Source of the DNA: Putridiphycobacter sp045107045
GTDB lineage: Bacteria > Bacteroidota > Bacteroidia > Flavobacteriales_D > Crocinitomicaceae
DNA length: 50,479 nt
Assembly: GCA_045107045.1 (NCBI GenBank)
Contig: JBGCFR010000013.1
Span: 1 to 50,479 of the forward strand
Reading direction: 5' to 3'
The notes beneath the pieces were generated by a model. The model searched no databases. It was not told the origin of the DNA and saw only the letters and a program-made list of their open reading frames with translations. Every line of letters starts with the position of its first letter. The stretch's first letter is position 1. Both the position numbers and the translations under genes were made by a program. This document shows, piece after piece, positions 33,632 through 42,693 of this stretch.

Positions 33632-36600
33632 ATGAAAAAATTAATAGCCTATTTCATAAAATATCCAATTGGCGGCAATGTAATCGTCATTGTGTTTGCC
33701 ATTTTCGGATTACTTGGTTTTTCTGCACTGAACTCGTCATTTTTCCCATTGTCGGACTCCAATACAATTACCATTTCTACTGTATATCCAGGTGCATCAC
33801 CACAAGAAATAGAGGAAGGGATTGTGACTAAAATTGAAGAAAATTTGAAGGGATTAGTTGGGGTAGATCGTGTCACTTCAAAATCAAACGAAAATAGCGC
33901 CATTATTACGGTTGAAACAATTGAAGACTATGACATTGATGTGATATTATCGGATGTTAAAAATGCAGTAGATAAAGTGCCAAGTTTTCCGACTGGAATG
34001 GAGCCTCCTGTTATTGCCAAAAGAGAAACAACGAATGAATCTATTGCTTTTGTGGTCACTGGGAAAGTGCCATTAAAAGTCCTAAAAATGGAAGCTTTGG
34101 GAGTGGAAAAAGAGCTACTTCAGTTAGGTGGCATCTCGCAAATTGAGCTAAGTGGCTATCCTGATGAAGAAATAGAAATTGCGGTGAAAGAAGTTAATTT
34201 GAGAGCCTATAACCTAAGCTTTCAAGAGGTGAGTTCAGTCATCAGTCAAAACAGTTTAATTACAACAGGTGGAAACATAAAAACAGAAGCGGAAGAATAT
34301 CTAATCAGAGCAAATAGTCGAAACTACTACGCCAAAGACCTAGAAAATATGGTCATTAAAGCTGAATCAAATGGTAATATTATCAGGCTTCGCGATATTG
34401 CGGAAATTAGAGATCGATTTAATGAAACACCCAATGGTTTATCCTATAACAACAATAACTCAGTTAAAATTACCATTCGAAATACCAATATAGAAGACTT
34501 GATTGGGACAGCAGATAAAGTGAAAGCCTACATCAAACGGTTTAATGAAAAAAATGATGTAGTGCAATTAGCCATTACATCTGATAATTCTATTACGCTG
34601 GTTCAAAGAACAGAATTGTTATTTAGAAATGGTTACCAAGGAATTTTATTGGTGCTAATTATTCTCTCCTTGTTCTTAAAACCAAGAATGGCCCTTTGGG
34701 TAGCATTCGGTTTAGTAGTTTCTTTTTTAGGGTTTTTTGCGTTCGCTTCATTTTTTAACATTACCATTAACGTATTGTCGTTGTTTGGGTTAATAATAGT
34801 TATTGGTATTTTGGTAGATGATGGTATTGTGATAGCGGAGAATATCTATTCGCATTATGAAAGCGGAAAATCACGTGTGCAATCGGCCATTGATGGTACA
34901 ATTGAAGTAATTCCTCCAATTTTTTCTGCTGTGATGACCACCATTTTAGCATTTGCAATCTTCCTATTTCTAGATGGAAGGGTCGGGAATTTTTTCGGAG
35001 AAGTATCCATTGTGGTATTATTGACCTTGTCTATTTCTTTGGTCGAAGCATTAATTATTTTGCCTTCTCATATTGGGCATTCAAAAGCATTAGATAGGGA
35101 TAAAGAACCATTTAAATTCAATATCTATGCAGAAAAATTTATGGTTTACATGCGCGACAAATTGTACTTACCAGTACTTCGGTTTTCCATTAAAAATGGA
35201 TTCATTGTCTTTACTATTTTTATTGCCTTACTCATGTTTACAGGAGGAGCCATAAAAGGAGGTATTATTAGAGGGACATTTTTTCCTGATATTACCAGTG
35301 ACCGGGTTAGTATTTCATTGCGAATGCCCCAAGGAACCAATGTGGCCGTTACAGATTCTATTATATCTCATATTGAAACCAAAGCATGGGAAATAAATGA
35401 ACAGTTCAGGGCCAAACAAACAGGAAACGATTCTATAATTTTAAATATCATTAAAACAATCGGCCCTGGAAGTTCAACGGCCAAATTGGATATTAATATG
35501 CTCCAAGGTGAGTTAAGAGATTTTTCATCACCCGAAATTACACAAGCCATTCAAGAAGCCTCAGGAGAATTTTATGGGGTGGAGTCATTAACCTTTGGCT
35601 CGGGCGCTGTTTTTGGCGGAAGTCCTGTTTCAGTTTCTTTATTAGGCTATAATATCGATCAGTTAAAGGCGGCAAAAGCGGAATTGAAAGCTGAGTTATA
35701 CAATTTGGAAGGACTCAAAGACATCACAGATAACGACCCTCAAGGAATTAAGGAAATAAAGCTAAAGCTAAAACCAAATGCTTACTTTCTAGGCTTTTCA
35801 TTGAATGATGTGATGAGCCAAGTACGAAGTGCCTTTTTTGGTAATCAAGTACAACGTTTTCAAAGAGGGCAAGATGAAATAAAAATTTGGATGCGATATG
35901 TGGAAGAAGAGCGAAAATCGATCAAGAATTTAGACGACATGCAAATTTTAGCTAAAAATGGAGACCGTATTCCTTTGTCTGAAATTGCAACTTATATAAT
36001 CGAACGTGGTGAAATTGCCATTAACCATTTAGATGGCCAGCGCGAAATTCAAATCAGTGCCGATTTAAAAGATAGGAAAGCAAGTGCAGTTGATTTTATG
36101 AATACCATTAAAAATGATATTTTACCAGGTATTTTGGATAAGTACGGCTCTGTTTCGGCATTATACGAAGGGCAAAACAGAGAAGTCACCAAATTAACCA
36201 ATTCGCTTCATCCAGTTTGGCTGATTATATTGGTGTTAATTTATGCCGTTATTGCGTTTACTTTCCGAAGTTATAGTCAACCAGTACTGTTATTATTGTT
36301 AGTGCCTTTTAGCCTAATTGGAGTAGGGTGGGGACATTTTTTCCATGACGTGCCATTGAATATTTTATCAGTTTTGGGCATTATTGCCTTAATTGGTATT
36401 ATGGTGAATGATGGTTTGGTATTAATTAGCAAGTTTAATATCAATCTGAAAAAAGGAATGGTGTACGAAGATGCTTTATTTGAAGCTGGAAAATCAAGAT
36501 TTAGAGCCATCTTTTTAACGACTATTACTACTGTTGCTGGTATGGCACCATTAATCTTTTTTGAAACGAGCTTACAAGCGCAATTTTTGATTCCTATGGC

Positions 36601-36787
36601 CATTTCTATTGCCTACGGTATTAGTATAGCAACTGTTTTAACGCTTCTATTATTGCCAATATATTTGTCGGGTATTAATAAAATGAAAGTAGGCTTGTTC
36701 CATTTAAGAGACGGCGAAAAACCAAGTAGAGAATCCGTTGAAAGATCGGTAAAAGAAATTGAAGCTGAAAATGAAGATCACAATTAA
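33632..36787 (+). CDS. RND-family efflux pump, inner-membrane permease
   Basis: This proton-driven exporter of the AcrB/HAE family has 1051 residues, the usual length. The first membrane helix spans residues 12-30. Two large periplasmic loops (about 35-330 and 560-860) alternate with two bundles of helices. Helix 4 carries the acidic pair in GILVDDGIVIAEN (about 386-398), expected for proton relay. The first loop opens with the typical FPLSDSNTITISTVYPGASPQEIE. It lies between the adaptor and TolC-like genes, so a complete tripartite pump is encoded. The substrate is unknown. MarR control points to drugs or toxic small molecules, not metals. Confidence 0.94.
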   Translation: MKKLIAYFIKYPIGGNVIVIVFAIFGLLGFSALNSSFFPLSDSNTITISTVYPGASPQEIEEGIVTKIEENLKGLVGVDRVTSKSNENSAIITVETIEDYDIDVILSDVKNAVDKVPSFPTGMEPPVIAKRETTNESIAFVVTGKVPLKVLKMEALGVEKELLQLGGISQIELSGYPDEEIEIAVKEVNLRAYNLSFQEVSSVISQNSLITTGGNIKTEAEEYLIRANSRNYYAKDLENMVIKAESNGNIIRLRDIAEIRDRFNETPNGLSYNNNNSVKITIRNTNIEDLIGTADKVKAYIKRFNEKNDVVQLAITSDNSITLVQRTELLFRNGYQGILLVLIILSLFLKPRMALWVAFGLVVSFLGFFAFASFFNITINVLSLFGLIIVIGILVDDGIVIAENIYSHYESGKSRVQSAIDGTIEVIPPIFSAVMTTILAFAIFLFLDGRVGNFFGEVSIVVLLTLSISLVEALIILPSHIGHSKALDRDKEPFKFNIYAEKFMVYMRDKLYLPVLRFSIKNGFIVFTIFIALLMFTGGAIKGGIIRGTFFPDITSDRVSISLRMPQGTNVAVTDSIISHIETKAWEINEQFRAKQTGNDSIILNIIKTIGPGSSTAKLDINMLQGELRDFSSPEITQAIQEASGEFYGVESLTFGSGAVFGGSPVSVSLLGYNIDQLKAAKAELKAELYNLEGLKDITDNDPQGIKEIKLKLKPNAYFLGFSLNDVMSQVRSAFFGNQVQRFQRGQDEIKIWMRYVEEERKSIKNLDDMQILAKNGDRIPLSEIATYIIERGEIAINHLDGQREIQISADLKDRKASAVDFMNTIKNDILPGILDKYGSVSALYEGQNREVTKLTNSLHPVWLIILVLIYAVIAFTFRSYSQPVLLLLLVPFSLIGVGWGHFFHDVPLNILSVLGIIALIGIMVNDGLVLISKFNINLKKGMVYEDALFEAGKSRFRAIFLTTITTVAGMAPLIFFETSLQAQFLIPMAISIAYGISIATVLTLLLLPIYLSGINKMKVGLFHLRDGEKPSRESVERSVKEIEAENEDHN

Positions 36788-36788
36788 A

Positions 36789-38111
36789 ATGAAGAATATG
36801 AATTATTTTAAAAACGTACTGATTTTGATATTTGTATTATTTACAACTACAGTTAGTGCTCAAGATATACTCACTTTGGAAAACGCTATTGCGGCTGCCA
36901 TGGAAAAGAATTTTGATATTCGGATGGCTAATAATAATTTAATGGTTGCTGAGAATAATAAAGCCATTCAAAACTCTGGTTACTTACCAAATGTTACAGG
37001 AAGCGCAAACGCTAACTACGCCAACAATAATGCCTTTGTGGTCGATCAACAAGATCAAGAATTTTCAATTGATGGTATTCAAACCTCAGCTTATGGTGCT
37101 TCATTAGGTGTTAACTATAATATTTATACTGGAGGCAGTCGAAAAAATCAATTCGAAAAATTGAAAATAGCTTATGAATTATCAGATGTACAGCGAAAAT
37201 TTCAGATTGATAATTCTTTATTAACTGTTTATACTACGTATTATGCCATAGCACAAGCTACCGCGCAATTAAGCATTTTAGAAGAAGCCTTTGAAATTTC
37301 GAAACAACGCTATATTCGAACAAAATACCAATTCGATTTTGGACAAAAAACAAATTTAGATGTTTTAAATGCGAAAGTGGATGTGAACAATGACAGTCTG
37401 AATTTGATTAATGCCAATGTGCAATTAGACAATAATAAACGGCAACTTAATTTTTTAATGGGCGCAACAGGTGGACTTGATTTTGAAGTAGATGAAACAG
37501 TTGAGGTAAATCCACTTTTAAATTATGATGAGATTAGAAAAAACATGGAATCTAACAATTTTCAAACACAGCAAATTGACTTAAACACTGCCATGAGTGA
37601 ATATGATGTAAAGATTAATAAAGCCGGTTGGCTGCCTCAAGTGTCAACTAATGTTTCGTACGGGCTCAACAATAGTCAGAATGGCCCTGCTTCATTATTT
37701 GCCATTCAAAATGTAAATGGGTTAAATGCCAGTTTGAATTTAAATTGGAATATTTTTGATGGTGGTACTACAAATGTGAGGGTTCAGAATGCAAAAATTA
37801 GTCTAGAAAATCAGGCATTGACAAAAGAGCAAATTCAATTGAATCTATATACCGAATTAGCCAATACTTGGGCTGAGTATACCAATCAATTAGCCATTCT
37901 AAATTCCGAGAAGGCGAACTTGAGTATTAGTGAACAAAACTTCCTTAAAACCAAAGAGCGGTATAGTTTAGGGCAGGTCACATCTATTGATTTCAGACAA
38001 GCGCAATTGAATCTAATCAATTCAAAAGTCAATATTACCAATGCCGAATTCAGTGCTAAAATTGCCGAAATGCAGTTGAAGAAATTGGAGGGGACTTTGG
38101 TAGAGAGGTAA
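36789..38111 (+). CDS. TolC-family outer-membrane efflux channel
   Basis: The channel component of the tripartite pump is 440 residues long from the ATG at 36789, one base after the pump stop. Open-frame starts at 36759 and 36771 would overlap the pump and add residues before the signal peptide. The signal ends near TVSAQ. Two OEP domains follow, each with a long helical hairpin and barrel strands. The repeated motifs SLGVNYNIYTGG (about 100) and SLNLNWNIFDGG (about 325) are the two equivalent strand pairs, and YIRTKYQFDFGQKTNLDVLNA and RYSLGQVTSIDFRQAQ are the equivalent helices. It is last in the marR-adaptor-pump-channel operon. Confidence 0.92.
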   Translation: MKNMNYFKNVLILIFVLFTTTVSAQDILTLENAIAAAMEKNFDIRMANNNLMVAENNKAIQNSGYLPNVTGSANANYANNNAFVVDQQDQEFSIDGIQTSAYGASLGVNYNIYTGGSRKNQFEKLKIAYELSDVQRKFQIDNSLLTVYTTYYAIAQATAQLSILEEAFEISKQRYIRTKYQFDFGQKTNLDVLNAKVDVNNDSLNLINANVQLDNNKRQLNFLMGATGGLDFEVDETVEVNPLLNYDEIRKNMESNNFQTQQIDLNTAMSEYDVKINKAGWLPQVSTNVSYGLNNSQNGPASLFAIQNVNGLNASLNLNWNIFDGGTTNVRVQNAKISLENQALTKEQIQLNLYTELANTWAEYTNQLAILNSEKANLSISEQNFLKTKERYSLGQVTSIDFRQAQLNLINSKVNITNAEFSAKIAEMQLKKLEGTLVER

Positions 38112-38414
38112 AACATGATCGTTTATTTTCTCTGAAAACGAGAATAAGAAAGCAGGACATATAAAATATTATGTTTGGTCAATTTCGGCAGGAGAATCGT
38201 CTAATTAAATCCATAATTGAAACAATCGGGATTCTATTATCCGTACTTTTATACGTTTAAATCCACGGATAAATTTGGTGATGCAGCCAGGGACTTCGTA
38301 TATTGAATCAGAAATCAATTTCCTAGGCATTTACGGTCATGTACTTAGTCAATTTACACACAAGCAATGAAAAAACATTTAAAACCAAACAAAAACTGGT
38401 AAAATTGCTATATT
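38112..38414. other. Non-coding junction between the efflux operon and the cassette array
   Basis: These 303 bases hold no gene that I can support. A 29-codon open frame (38281-38370, beginning MQPGTSYIESEINFLG) looks protein-like but is too short to judge and may be a remnant. No tRNA, terminator with a T tract or attI-like site was recognised. This is where a cassette array's fixed end would be expected if the array starts here. Confidence 0.4.
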
Positions 38415-38486
38415 TACCTAACAACCAGCGAAACACCATAAGGTGAATAAAATTACATATGTGATTATACCCGGTTGTTACCACAC
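38415..38486 (+). repeat. attC-like site 0 (left-most)
   Basis: TACCTAAC (38415-38422) and GTTACCACAC (38477-38486) bound a 72-base hairpin. The outer stem is TAACAACC with GGTTGTTA, and an inner hairpin CACC-ATAA-GGTG sits at 38433-38444. It lacks a clear unpaired spacer in the outer stem, unlike the other sites, and no matching cassette start is found to its left. It may be a terminal or decayed site. Confidence 0.55.
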
Positions 38487-38505
38487 ATTAAGAAAAACCG
38501 AGTGA

Positions 38506-39198
38506 ATGATTACATTTTTATCGATTTTAGGAATAATTCTACTGATAATTTTAATAATTTATCTAACAAATTTTGTTCCATTAAGAAAAAATGAAGAAGG
38601 ATTTGAATATGTAAACGTAGAGGAAAACGGAACCGTCAGAGAATTATCACGAGAAGAACAAGGTTATTTAAAGGAAACTTTTGAACCTGGAGACGGAGGA
38701 AGGCCTTATATAAAAACAAGATATAATAGCAAAACTCCAGATGGAAAAATTTGGGGATTCATCCCTAGAAATAGAGTTCCAAAAAGGATTAAGATTATAA
38801 AACCCGAAATGGATAAAGAAACTTGGAGAAGGAATTGGATATTAATGATAAAGGACTTAACAAATCTCGAATATCAAAAACGAACTTGGCTCGACCCGAA
38901 AAATTCTAATCCATATTATTCATTTATAGAATTTATGTGTTCATATTTTGACGATTTAAATATATCAGACGGATATGAGAATCTCATAAATAACGGGTTA
39001 GTTTCTAAAACGGAATATGATTCAATTTATGAATGGAATAAATTACTTTCCGAATATGAATCTCCAAAAAATGATGATTATGATAATAATGCGATTCTAA
39101 ACGACCCAAAATGGACGAGAATAATAGAAATTGGAGTAATTGCCATTGAAAATCTAAAACCTAAATTAAGCAAGTTAGAAAGAGGTTTGATGATATAA
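38506..39198 (+). CDS. Cassette A: membrane-anchored protein of unknown function
   Basis: The 230-residue product has one strong N-terminal membrane segment (about 2-24, rich in Ile and Leu) followed by a charged, soluble domain with many aromatic residues (ETWRRNWILMIKDLTNLEYQKRTWLD near 106-131). No family is recognised. The gene fills the first cassette almost completely: it starts 20 bases after the unit's opening box, and its stop is 4 bases before the closing box (GTGTGGTAAC). That tight fit is typical of integron cassettes. A C-terminal domain in the cytoplasm is likely from the signal-anchor, but its role is open. Confidence 0.75.
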   Translation: MITFLSILGIILLIILIIYLTNFVPLRKNEEGFEYVNVEENGTVRELSREEQGYLKETFEPGDGGRPYIKTRYNSKTPDGKIWGFIPRNRVPKRIKIIKPEMDKETWRRNWILMIKDLTNLEYQKRTWLDPKNSNPYYSFIEFMCSYFDDLNISDGYENLINNGLVSKTEYDSIYEWNKLLSEYESPKNDDYDNNAILNDPKWTRIIEIGVIAIENLKPKLSKLERGLMI

Positions 39199-39201
39199 AA
39201 C

Positions 39202-39400
39202 GTGTGGTAACACTGTGTATAAAACATAGCGATTTCGAGAAATCCGAAAGGTTCGAGCTATTAATTAGCACCGCCAAATCTGCGATTTGGCATTAATGAA
39301 AAACAAAAGGTAAATGCCAAATCGCAGATTTGGCTAAGTGATCAACTGAAACTTATCGTATATTTATAAGCTACGTTTCATACACTAAACGTTAGGTGTT
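39202..39400 (+). repeat. attC-like site 1, with nested palindrome
   Basis: The core boxes are GTGTGGTAAC (39202-39211) and GTTAGGTGTT (39391-39400). The second paired boxes are TGTGTATAAAACATAGC and GCTACGTTTCATACA, with short unpaired spacers between. The inside of the loop carries a perfect 22-bp inverted repeat (39273-39294 and 39313-39334, GCCAAATC...GATTTGGC), each arm of which is itself palindromic. Confidence 0.72.
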
Positions 39401-39407
39401 ATATAAA

Positions 39408-40217
39408 ATGAAAGAATTTAAAATTGATATTGACCAGAAACTAGTTCTAGAAAATGGAAACTGGATTCTACACAAAAAAGGGGTTCCTGATGTAGACGTT
39501 CCAACCTCAATATTTAAATACTATGCTTTGAACGAGTATAATATTGATGCTTTAAGGAACAGTTATTTTTTTTTAAGTAACCCTAAGGATTTTAATGACC
39601 CCTTCGATTGCAACTATAACCTTATTTTAGAACAACAAAAAGAATTCATAACAGGTTTTCCTTCACCCTCTCTTAATGATGTTGCTAATAAAGGAATTTG
39701 TTGCTTTTCAACAAAAGGTTTAGATCCTTTAATGTGGGGGCACTATACGGGTTCTTATTACGGATTTGTGGTTGAATATGAAACAAACCTAGAAATCGTA
39801 AGAACTCCGAAAATGATAAGACAAAAACTTATGAAGGTCATTTATTCTAAAGATCCAAAATCTGTTAGTGAAAACTCTCCTTTTGCAAATCAGTATCAGC
39901 TACTAATTAAATTGGCGCATTGGCAATATGAAAATGAATGGAGATTAATCGTTGATAAAAAAGATAACTCTATGAATAAGATTCACTTTGAAGACAAATC
40001 AATTAAGTCTATTTCGTTTGGATACCAAATGATGTCTGCCGGTAAGTCTGATGACCAAATTTTATCAGAAAGCTTAATGCAGCTTATTCGTGAAAAGTAT
40101 GCAGATGTACCAAAGTTCATTGTAGGACCCGCAGCAAAAGAACTTAAACTTAAAAAGCTACCCTTAATTGAGCAAAAAGCGGAGGATTATGATGGGTTTA
40201 GAATAATACTTAAATAG
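39408..40217 (+). CDS. Cassette B: DUF2971 domain protein
   Basis: This 269-residue protein shows the DUF2971 pattern: YYALNEYNIDALRNSYFFLSNPKDFNDPFDC near the start, then GICCFSTKGLDPLMWGHYTGSYYGFVVEYE (about 107-136) and WQYENEWRLIVDKKD (about 175-190). The open frame also allows a GTG inside the attC core box, but the ATG at 39408 lies just outside it and is preferred. The biochemical function of DUF2971 is not established. Members are common in defence and mobile regions. It is followed after 12 bases by a small gene in the same cassette. Confidence 0.82.
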   Translation: MKEFKIDIDQKLVLENGNWILHKKGVPDVDVPTSIFKYYALNEYNIDALRNSYFFLSNPKDFNDPFDCNYNLILEQQKEFITGFPSPSLNDVANKGICCFSTKGLDPLMWGHYTGSYYGFVVEYETNLEIVRTPKMIRQKLMKVIYSKDPKSVSENSPFANQYQLLIKLAHWQYENEWRLIVDKKDNSMNKIHFEDKSIKSISFGYQMMSAGKSDDQILSESLMQLIREKYADVPKFIVGPAAKELKLKKLPLIEQKAEDYDGFRIILK

Positions 40218-40229
40218 TAAATTGTAGTT

Positions 40230-40685
40230 ATGGCATCAGCATTTTGGACATTAGAGGATGGACGCGGCTTCTCAAGAAGGTGGGCGTGGATGGCTGATAT
40301 CTTAAAACATATTACAAAAGAACTCGAATGCATAGAAGGAGCTAAGGAGTTTTATAAATACCTATCATACTTCGTAATTGATGAAGAAAACGGTGATGAA
40401 TATAATGGACATGGTGGATTTATAAGGGGAAATGAAAACATAATGTTTGATTTTGATTTGAGAACTTTTACTCCTGCAAATAGAGCCTATTTTTGGAAGG
40501 CCAGTCAAAATGCTCTAAGAAAACTACTATTGTCTCAAGACAAAAAATATGAAGGAGATATATTTCTTCTTACTGTACTATTGGATATGCATAAGAGAAT
40601 TAAGAAGGGAGAAGCCCCAGAAGAATTAAACCACTACAACACTACTATACCTGAATCAAATGAAAAACATGGACCAGGGTGGTAA
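40230..40685 (+). CDS. Cassette B: 151-residue protein of unknown function
   Basis: A soluble, mixed-charge protein with a tryptophan-rich start (FWTLEDGRGFSRRWAWM) and a mainly helical C-terminal half (ANRAYFWKASQNALRKLLL). No signal peptide or known domain is seen. It starts 12 bases after the DUF2971 gene and ends 11 bases before the next site, so the pair forms a two-gene cassette. A joint role, for example toxin and immunity or a defence module, is only a guess from this arrangement. Confidence 0.75.
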   Translation: MASAFWTLEDGRGFSRRWAWMADILKHITKELECIEGAKEFYKYLSYFVIDEENGDEYNGHGGFIRGNENIMFDFDLRTFTPANRAYFWKASQNALRKLLLSQDKKYEGDIFLLTVLLDMHKRIKKGEAPEELNHYNTTIPESNEKHGPGW

Positions 40686-40696
40686 AAAAATAAAAC

Positions 40697-40880
40697 AACA
40701 CCTAACAATAACTAAATTCAATTTGCATTTACTTTTAAGCAGTTTACTTATCTGAAATTAACGCCAAAACATGGTTAAGAATAATTAAAATGACTAATTT
40801 GGCTAAACAATGCCTTGGCGGTTATCTAATTACATTGTGCTAAGTAATGCAAACAGAAATTTAGTCAGGCGTTAGGATGC
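40697..40880 (+). repeat. attC-like site 2 (long type)
   Basis: This 184-base hairpin has core boxes AACACCTAAC (40697-40706) and GTTAGGATGC (40871-40880). An unpaired spacer (AATA against GCCTG on the other arm) follows, then the second paired box ACTAAATT with AATTTAGT, a TTTGCATT/AATGCAAA pair, and an inner ACGCCAA/TTGGCGG pair. The R-box, unpaired spacer, L-box order is that of integron attC sites. It is nearly the same as sites 3 and 4. Confidence 0.78.
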
Positions 40881-40900
40881 AATACAATTGAGCTCGGAAT

Positions 40901-41173
40901 ATGAATAAAGAAAAATTATCAGCGGGAGGATTTAATAACGAAACATTAACAAGTGAAGAAAGCTTTTGGGTAATGTGGTATTTTATTGATGAGCAGAACA
41001 AAATATCCCAAGGACAATTTGATTTAGCTGATGTTTTAAGTGCATCACAAGCCGTACCATTAATGGAATCCAGAGTTCTTGTACCTGCTGATGGTATAAT
41101 GGCCGCATATTGGAATGAAGCAATAGATAAGTTTAAAAAGTATGGAATTCCAGGGTCAAATAAAGTGTCTTAA
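40901..41173 (+). CDS. Cassette C: 90-residue protein of unknown function
   Basis: A small soluble protein with one clear helical part (QGQFDLADVLSASQAVPLM) and no signal or known motif. It starts 20 bases inside the cassette. The following 150 bases have no gene and no intact attC, though they may hide a decayed boundary, since this cassette's end boxes match less well than the others. Confidence 0.65.
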   Translation: MNKEKLSAGGFNNETLTSEESFWVMWYFIDEQNKISQGQFDLADVLSASQAVPLMESRVLVPADGIMAAYWNEAIDKFKKYGIPGSNKVS

Positions 41174-41323
41174 TGAAGACATATATTCACAAGACCATAA
41201 ATGGCTACATTTACTCAGAATAAACGTGAGCGAAATATAGCTTAACCATTGCAGAAAATAAATAGTTTACATTCCATTTTACGTTTTAGAACTAATGAAT
41301 TTTAGAAATACGTATTTTTAAAT

Positions 41324-41938
41324 ATGCGGTTTATTTATTTGTTCTTTTCGGTATTTCTCTTTCAATGCACTCTAGAATCAAAATTCGAAAAAGTGGAATT
41401 AGCTCCACAAAGTGAAAATGTACAAATTCATCAAGAACTACCAGTTTTTGAAGAGGATAGACTAGAAACAACTATTTACAAGCCTTTAGAGTTAAATTGT
41501 GACTCACTTTACAATGGAGAAAATATTACGGTACAACTTTGGACACCCAAGTCAAATTATGAATTTGACAGACCAAATTCAGAGTTTGTGTTCTTAAGAA
41601 ACGGTGAAGCTATTTTTCGTGATTCAGTATTTAGTTTTGTACAGCAGATTGAATTTGAAGATTATAATTTAGATGGAGTGAAAGACGTGTTAATTCAAGA
41701 ATATTCGGACGCACGGAGCAATTGGACTTACAATTTATATCTTATCAACAATAATAACTATATGCCACAGCATATTGCTGAATTCTCAGAAATTAAAAAT
41801 CCTAATCTCAACTCTGCAGGGGACACCATTATAAGTTATGTAATATCAGGCGAAATTTACACTGCTGAATATTTACTTGACAATTCAAACCGAATAATTA
41901 AAATAGGTGAGACAGTAATTACCGGAGATCCAAAATAG
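41324..41938 (+). CDS. Cassette C: putative lipoprotein of unknown function
   Basis: This 204-residue protein starts with a lipoprotein signal (MRFIYLFFSVFLFQC, lipobox Cys at 15). The mature part is beta-rich with a calcium-type loop (DYNLDGVKDVLIQEYSD, about 115-131) like single FG-GAP or EF-hand-like repeats. No enzyme motif is seen. It precedes the next gene by 6 bases, so the two are probably co-translated. Confidence 0.75.
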   Translation: MRFIYLFFSVFLFQCTLESKFEKVELAPQSENVQIHQELPVFEEDRLETTIYKPLELNCDSLYNGENITVQLWTPKSNYEFDRPNSEFVFLRNGEAIFRDSVFSFVQQIEFEDYNLDGVKDVLIQEYSDARSNWTYNLYLINNNNYMPQHIAEFSEIKNPNLNSAGDTIISYVISGEIYTAEYLLDNSNRIIKIGETVITGDPK

Positions 41939-41944
41939 GAATTA

Positions 41945-42457
41945 ATGAAAAAAAAGGATGCGATTTTCTTAATGGTTGTAATGTTTTGCGCTATACAATA
42001 CAATTCAAAAGCTGAACTCAAAATTGATAAGGCAAATAAGACAAAGCAGGCGCACAATGAACAGCAAGATTCAAGAACAGAAGTGAATTTCTTTCCTGAA
42101 TATGTTTTTAATACAAAAGATACGATTTTTAAATCTTGGGATTATGGTGGGGAATCAGTGATTATAAATCTCGGAAATTGTAAAATAAAAAATAAAGATT
42201 TCAATGCTTTGACCGAATTTCGACTTATTCCAGTAGCAGACGGTTTGAGAGGTAAGAGCATATTTTACTTAATTAGCAGGGATAATGATACTTTGACATT
42301 TGATGCTGGAATGCCAGAGGAACTTCCAATAGATTTATATAGAAATAACTTTGTATTCATAAATAATGAACAGCAGTACCTATTTGGAGAGATAGACCAA
42401 TTACACAAAGAAATAGTGTCCTTTAATATGCCAGATGGTGTCTGTTTTACTAAATAA
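41945..42457 (+). CDS. Cassette C: secreted protein of unknown function
   Basis: The 170-residue product begins with a short hydrophobic signal (about 7-18, FLMVVMFCAIQY). It continues with a beta-rich domain (PEYVFNTKDTIFKSWDYGGESVIINLGN). There is no recognised domain. It follows the lipoprotein gene by 6 bases and ends 3 bases before attC-like site 3. The pair may form a complex outside the inner membrane, judged by position only. Confidence 0.7.
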   Translation: MKKKDAIFLMVVMFCAIQYNSKAELKIDKANKTKQAHNEQQDSRTEVNFFPEYVFNTKDTIFKSWDYGGESVIINLGNCKIKNKDFNALTEFRLIPVADGLRGKSIFYLISRDNDTLTFDAGMPEELPIDLYRNNFVFINNEQQYLFGEIDQLHKEIVSFNMPDGVCFTK

Positions 42458-42460
42458 AAA

Positions 42461-42639
42461 GCACCTAACAATAACTAAATTCAATTTGCATTTACAATCA
42501 AGTGGATTAGTTCTCTGAAAGTGACACCAAAACATGGTTTAGAATAATAAAAATGACTAATTTGGCTAAACAATGCCTTGGCGGTTATCTAATTACATTG
42601 TGCTAAGTAATGCAAACAGAAATTTAGTCAGGCGTAAGC
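42461..42639 (+). repeat. attC-like site 3 (long type, altered core)
   Basis: The 5' core is GCACCTAAC (42461-42469). The body matches site 2 almost base for base in the 3' half. The 3' core reads GCGTAAGC (42632-42639) in place of GCGTTAGG, losing the GTTR motif. The bases after it (AAGCAAGGCGAGTA) resemble those after site 5 (AAGCAAGACGAGTA), so a two-base deletion in an original GTTATAAGC is likely. The site may be inactive. Confidence 0.72.
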
Positions 42640-42693
42640 AAGGCGAGTAATGAAAATAATGATAACCACTATAAATTTGAAAGAATAGCAAAG

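Noticed and set aside
36759..36788. Earlier starts for the TolC-like gene that overlap the RND pump
   Set aside because: They add a charged stretch before the signal peptide. The ATG at 36789, one base after the pump stop, gives a normal signal sequence.
39396..39407. GTG start for the DUF2971 gene
   Set aside because: It lies inside the attC core box, and the ATG at 39408 is adequate.
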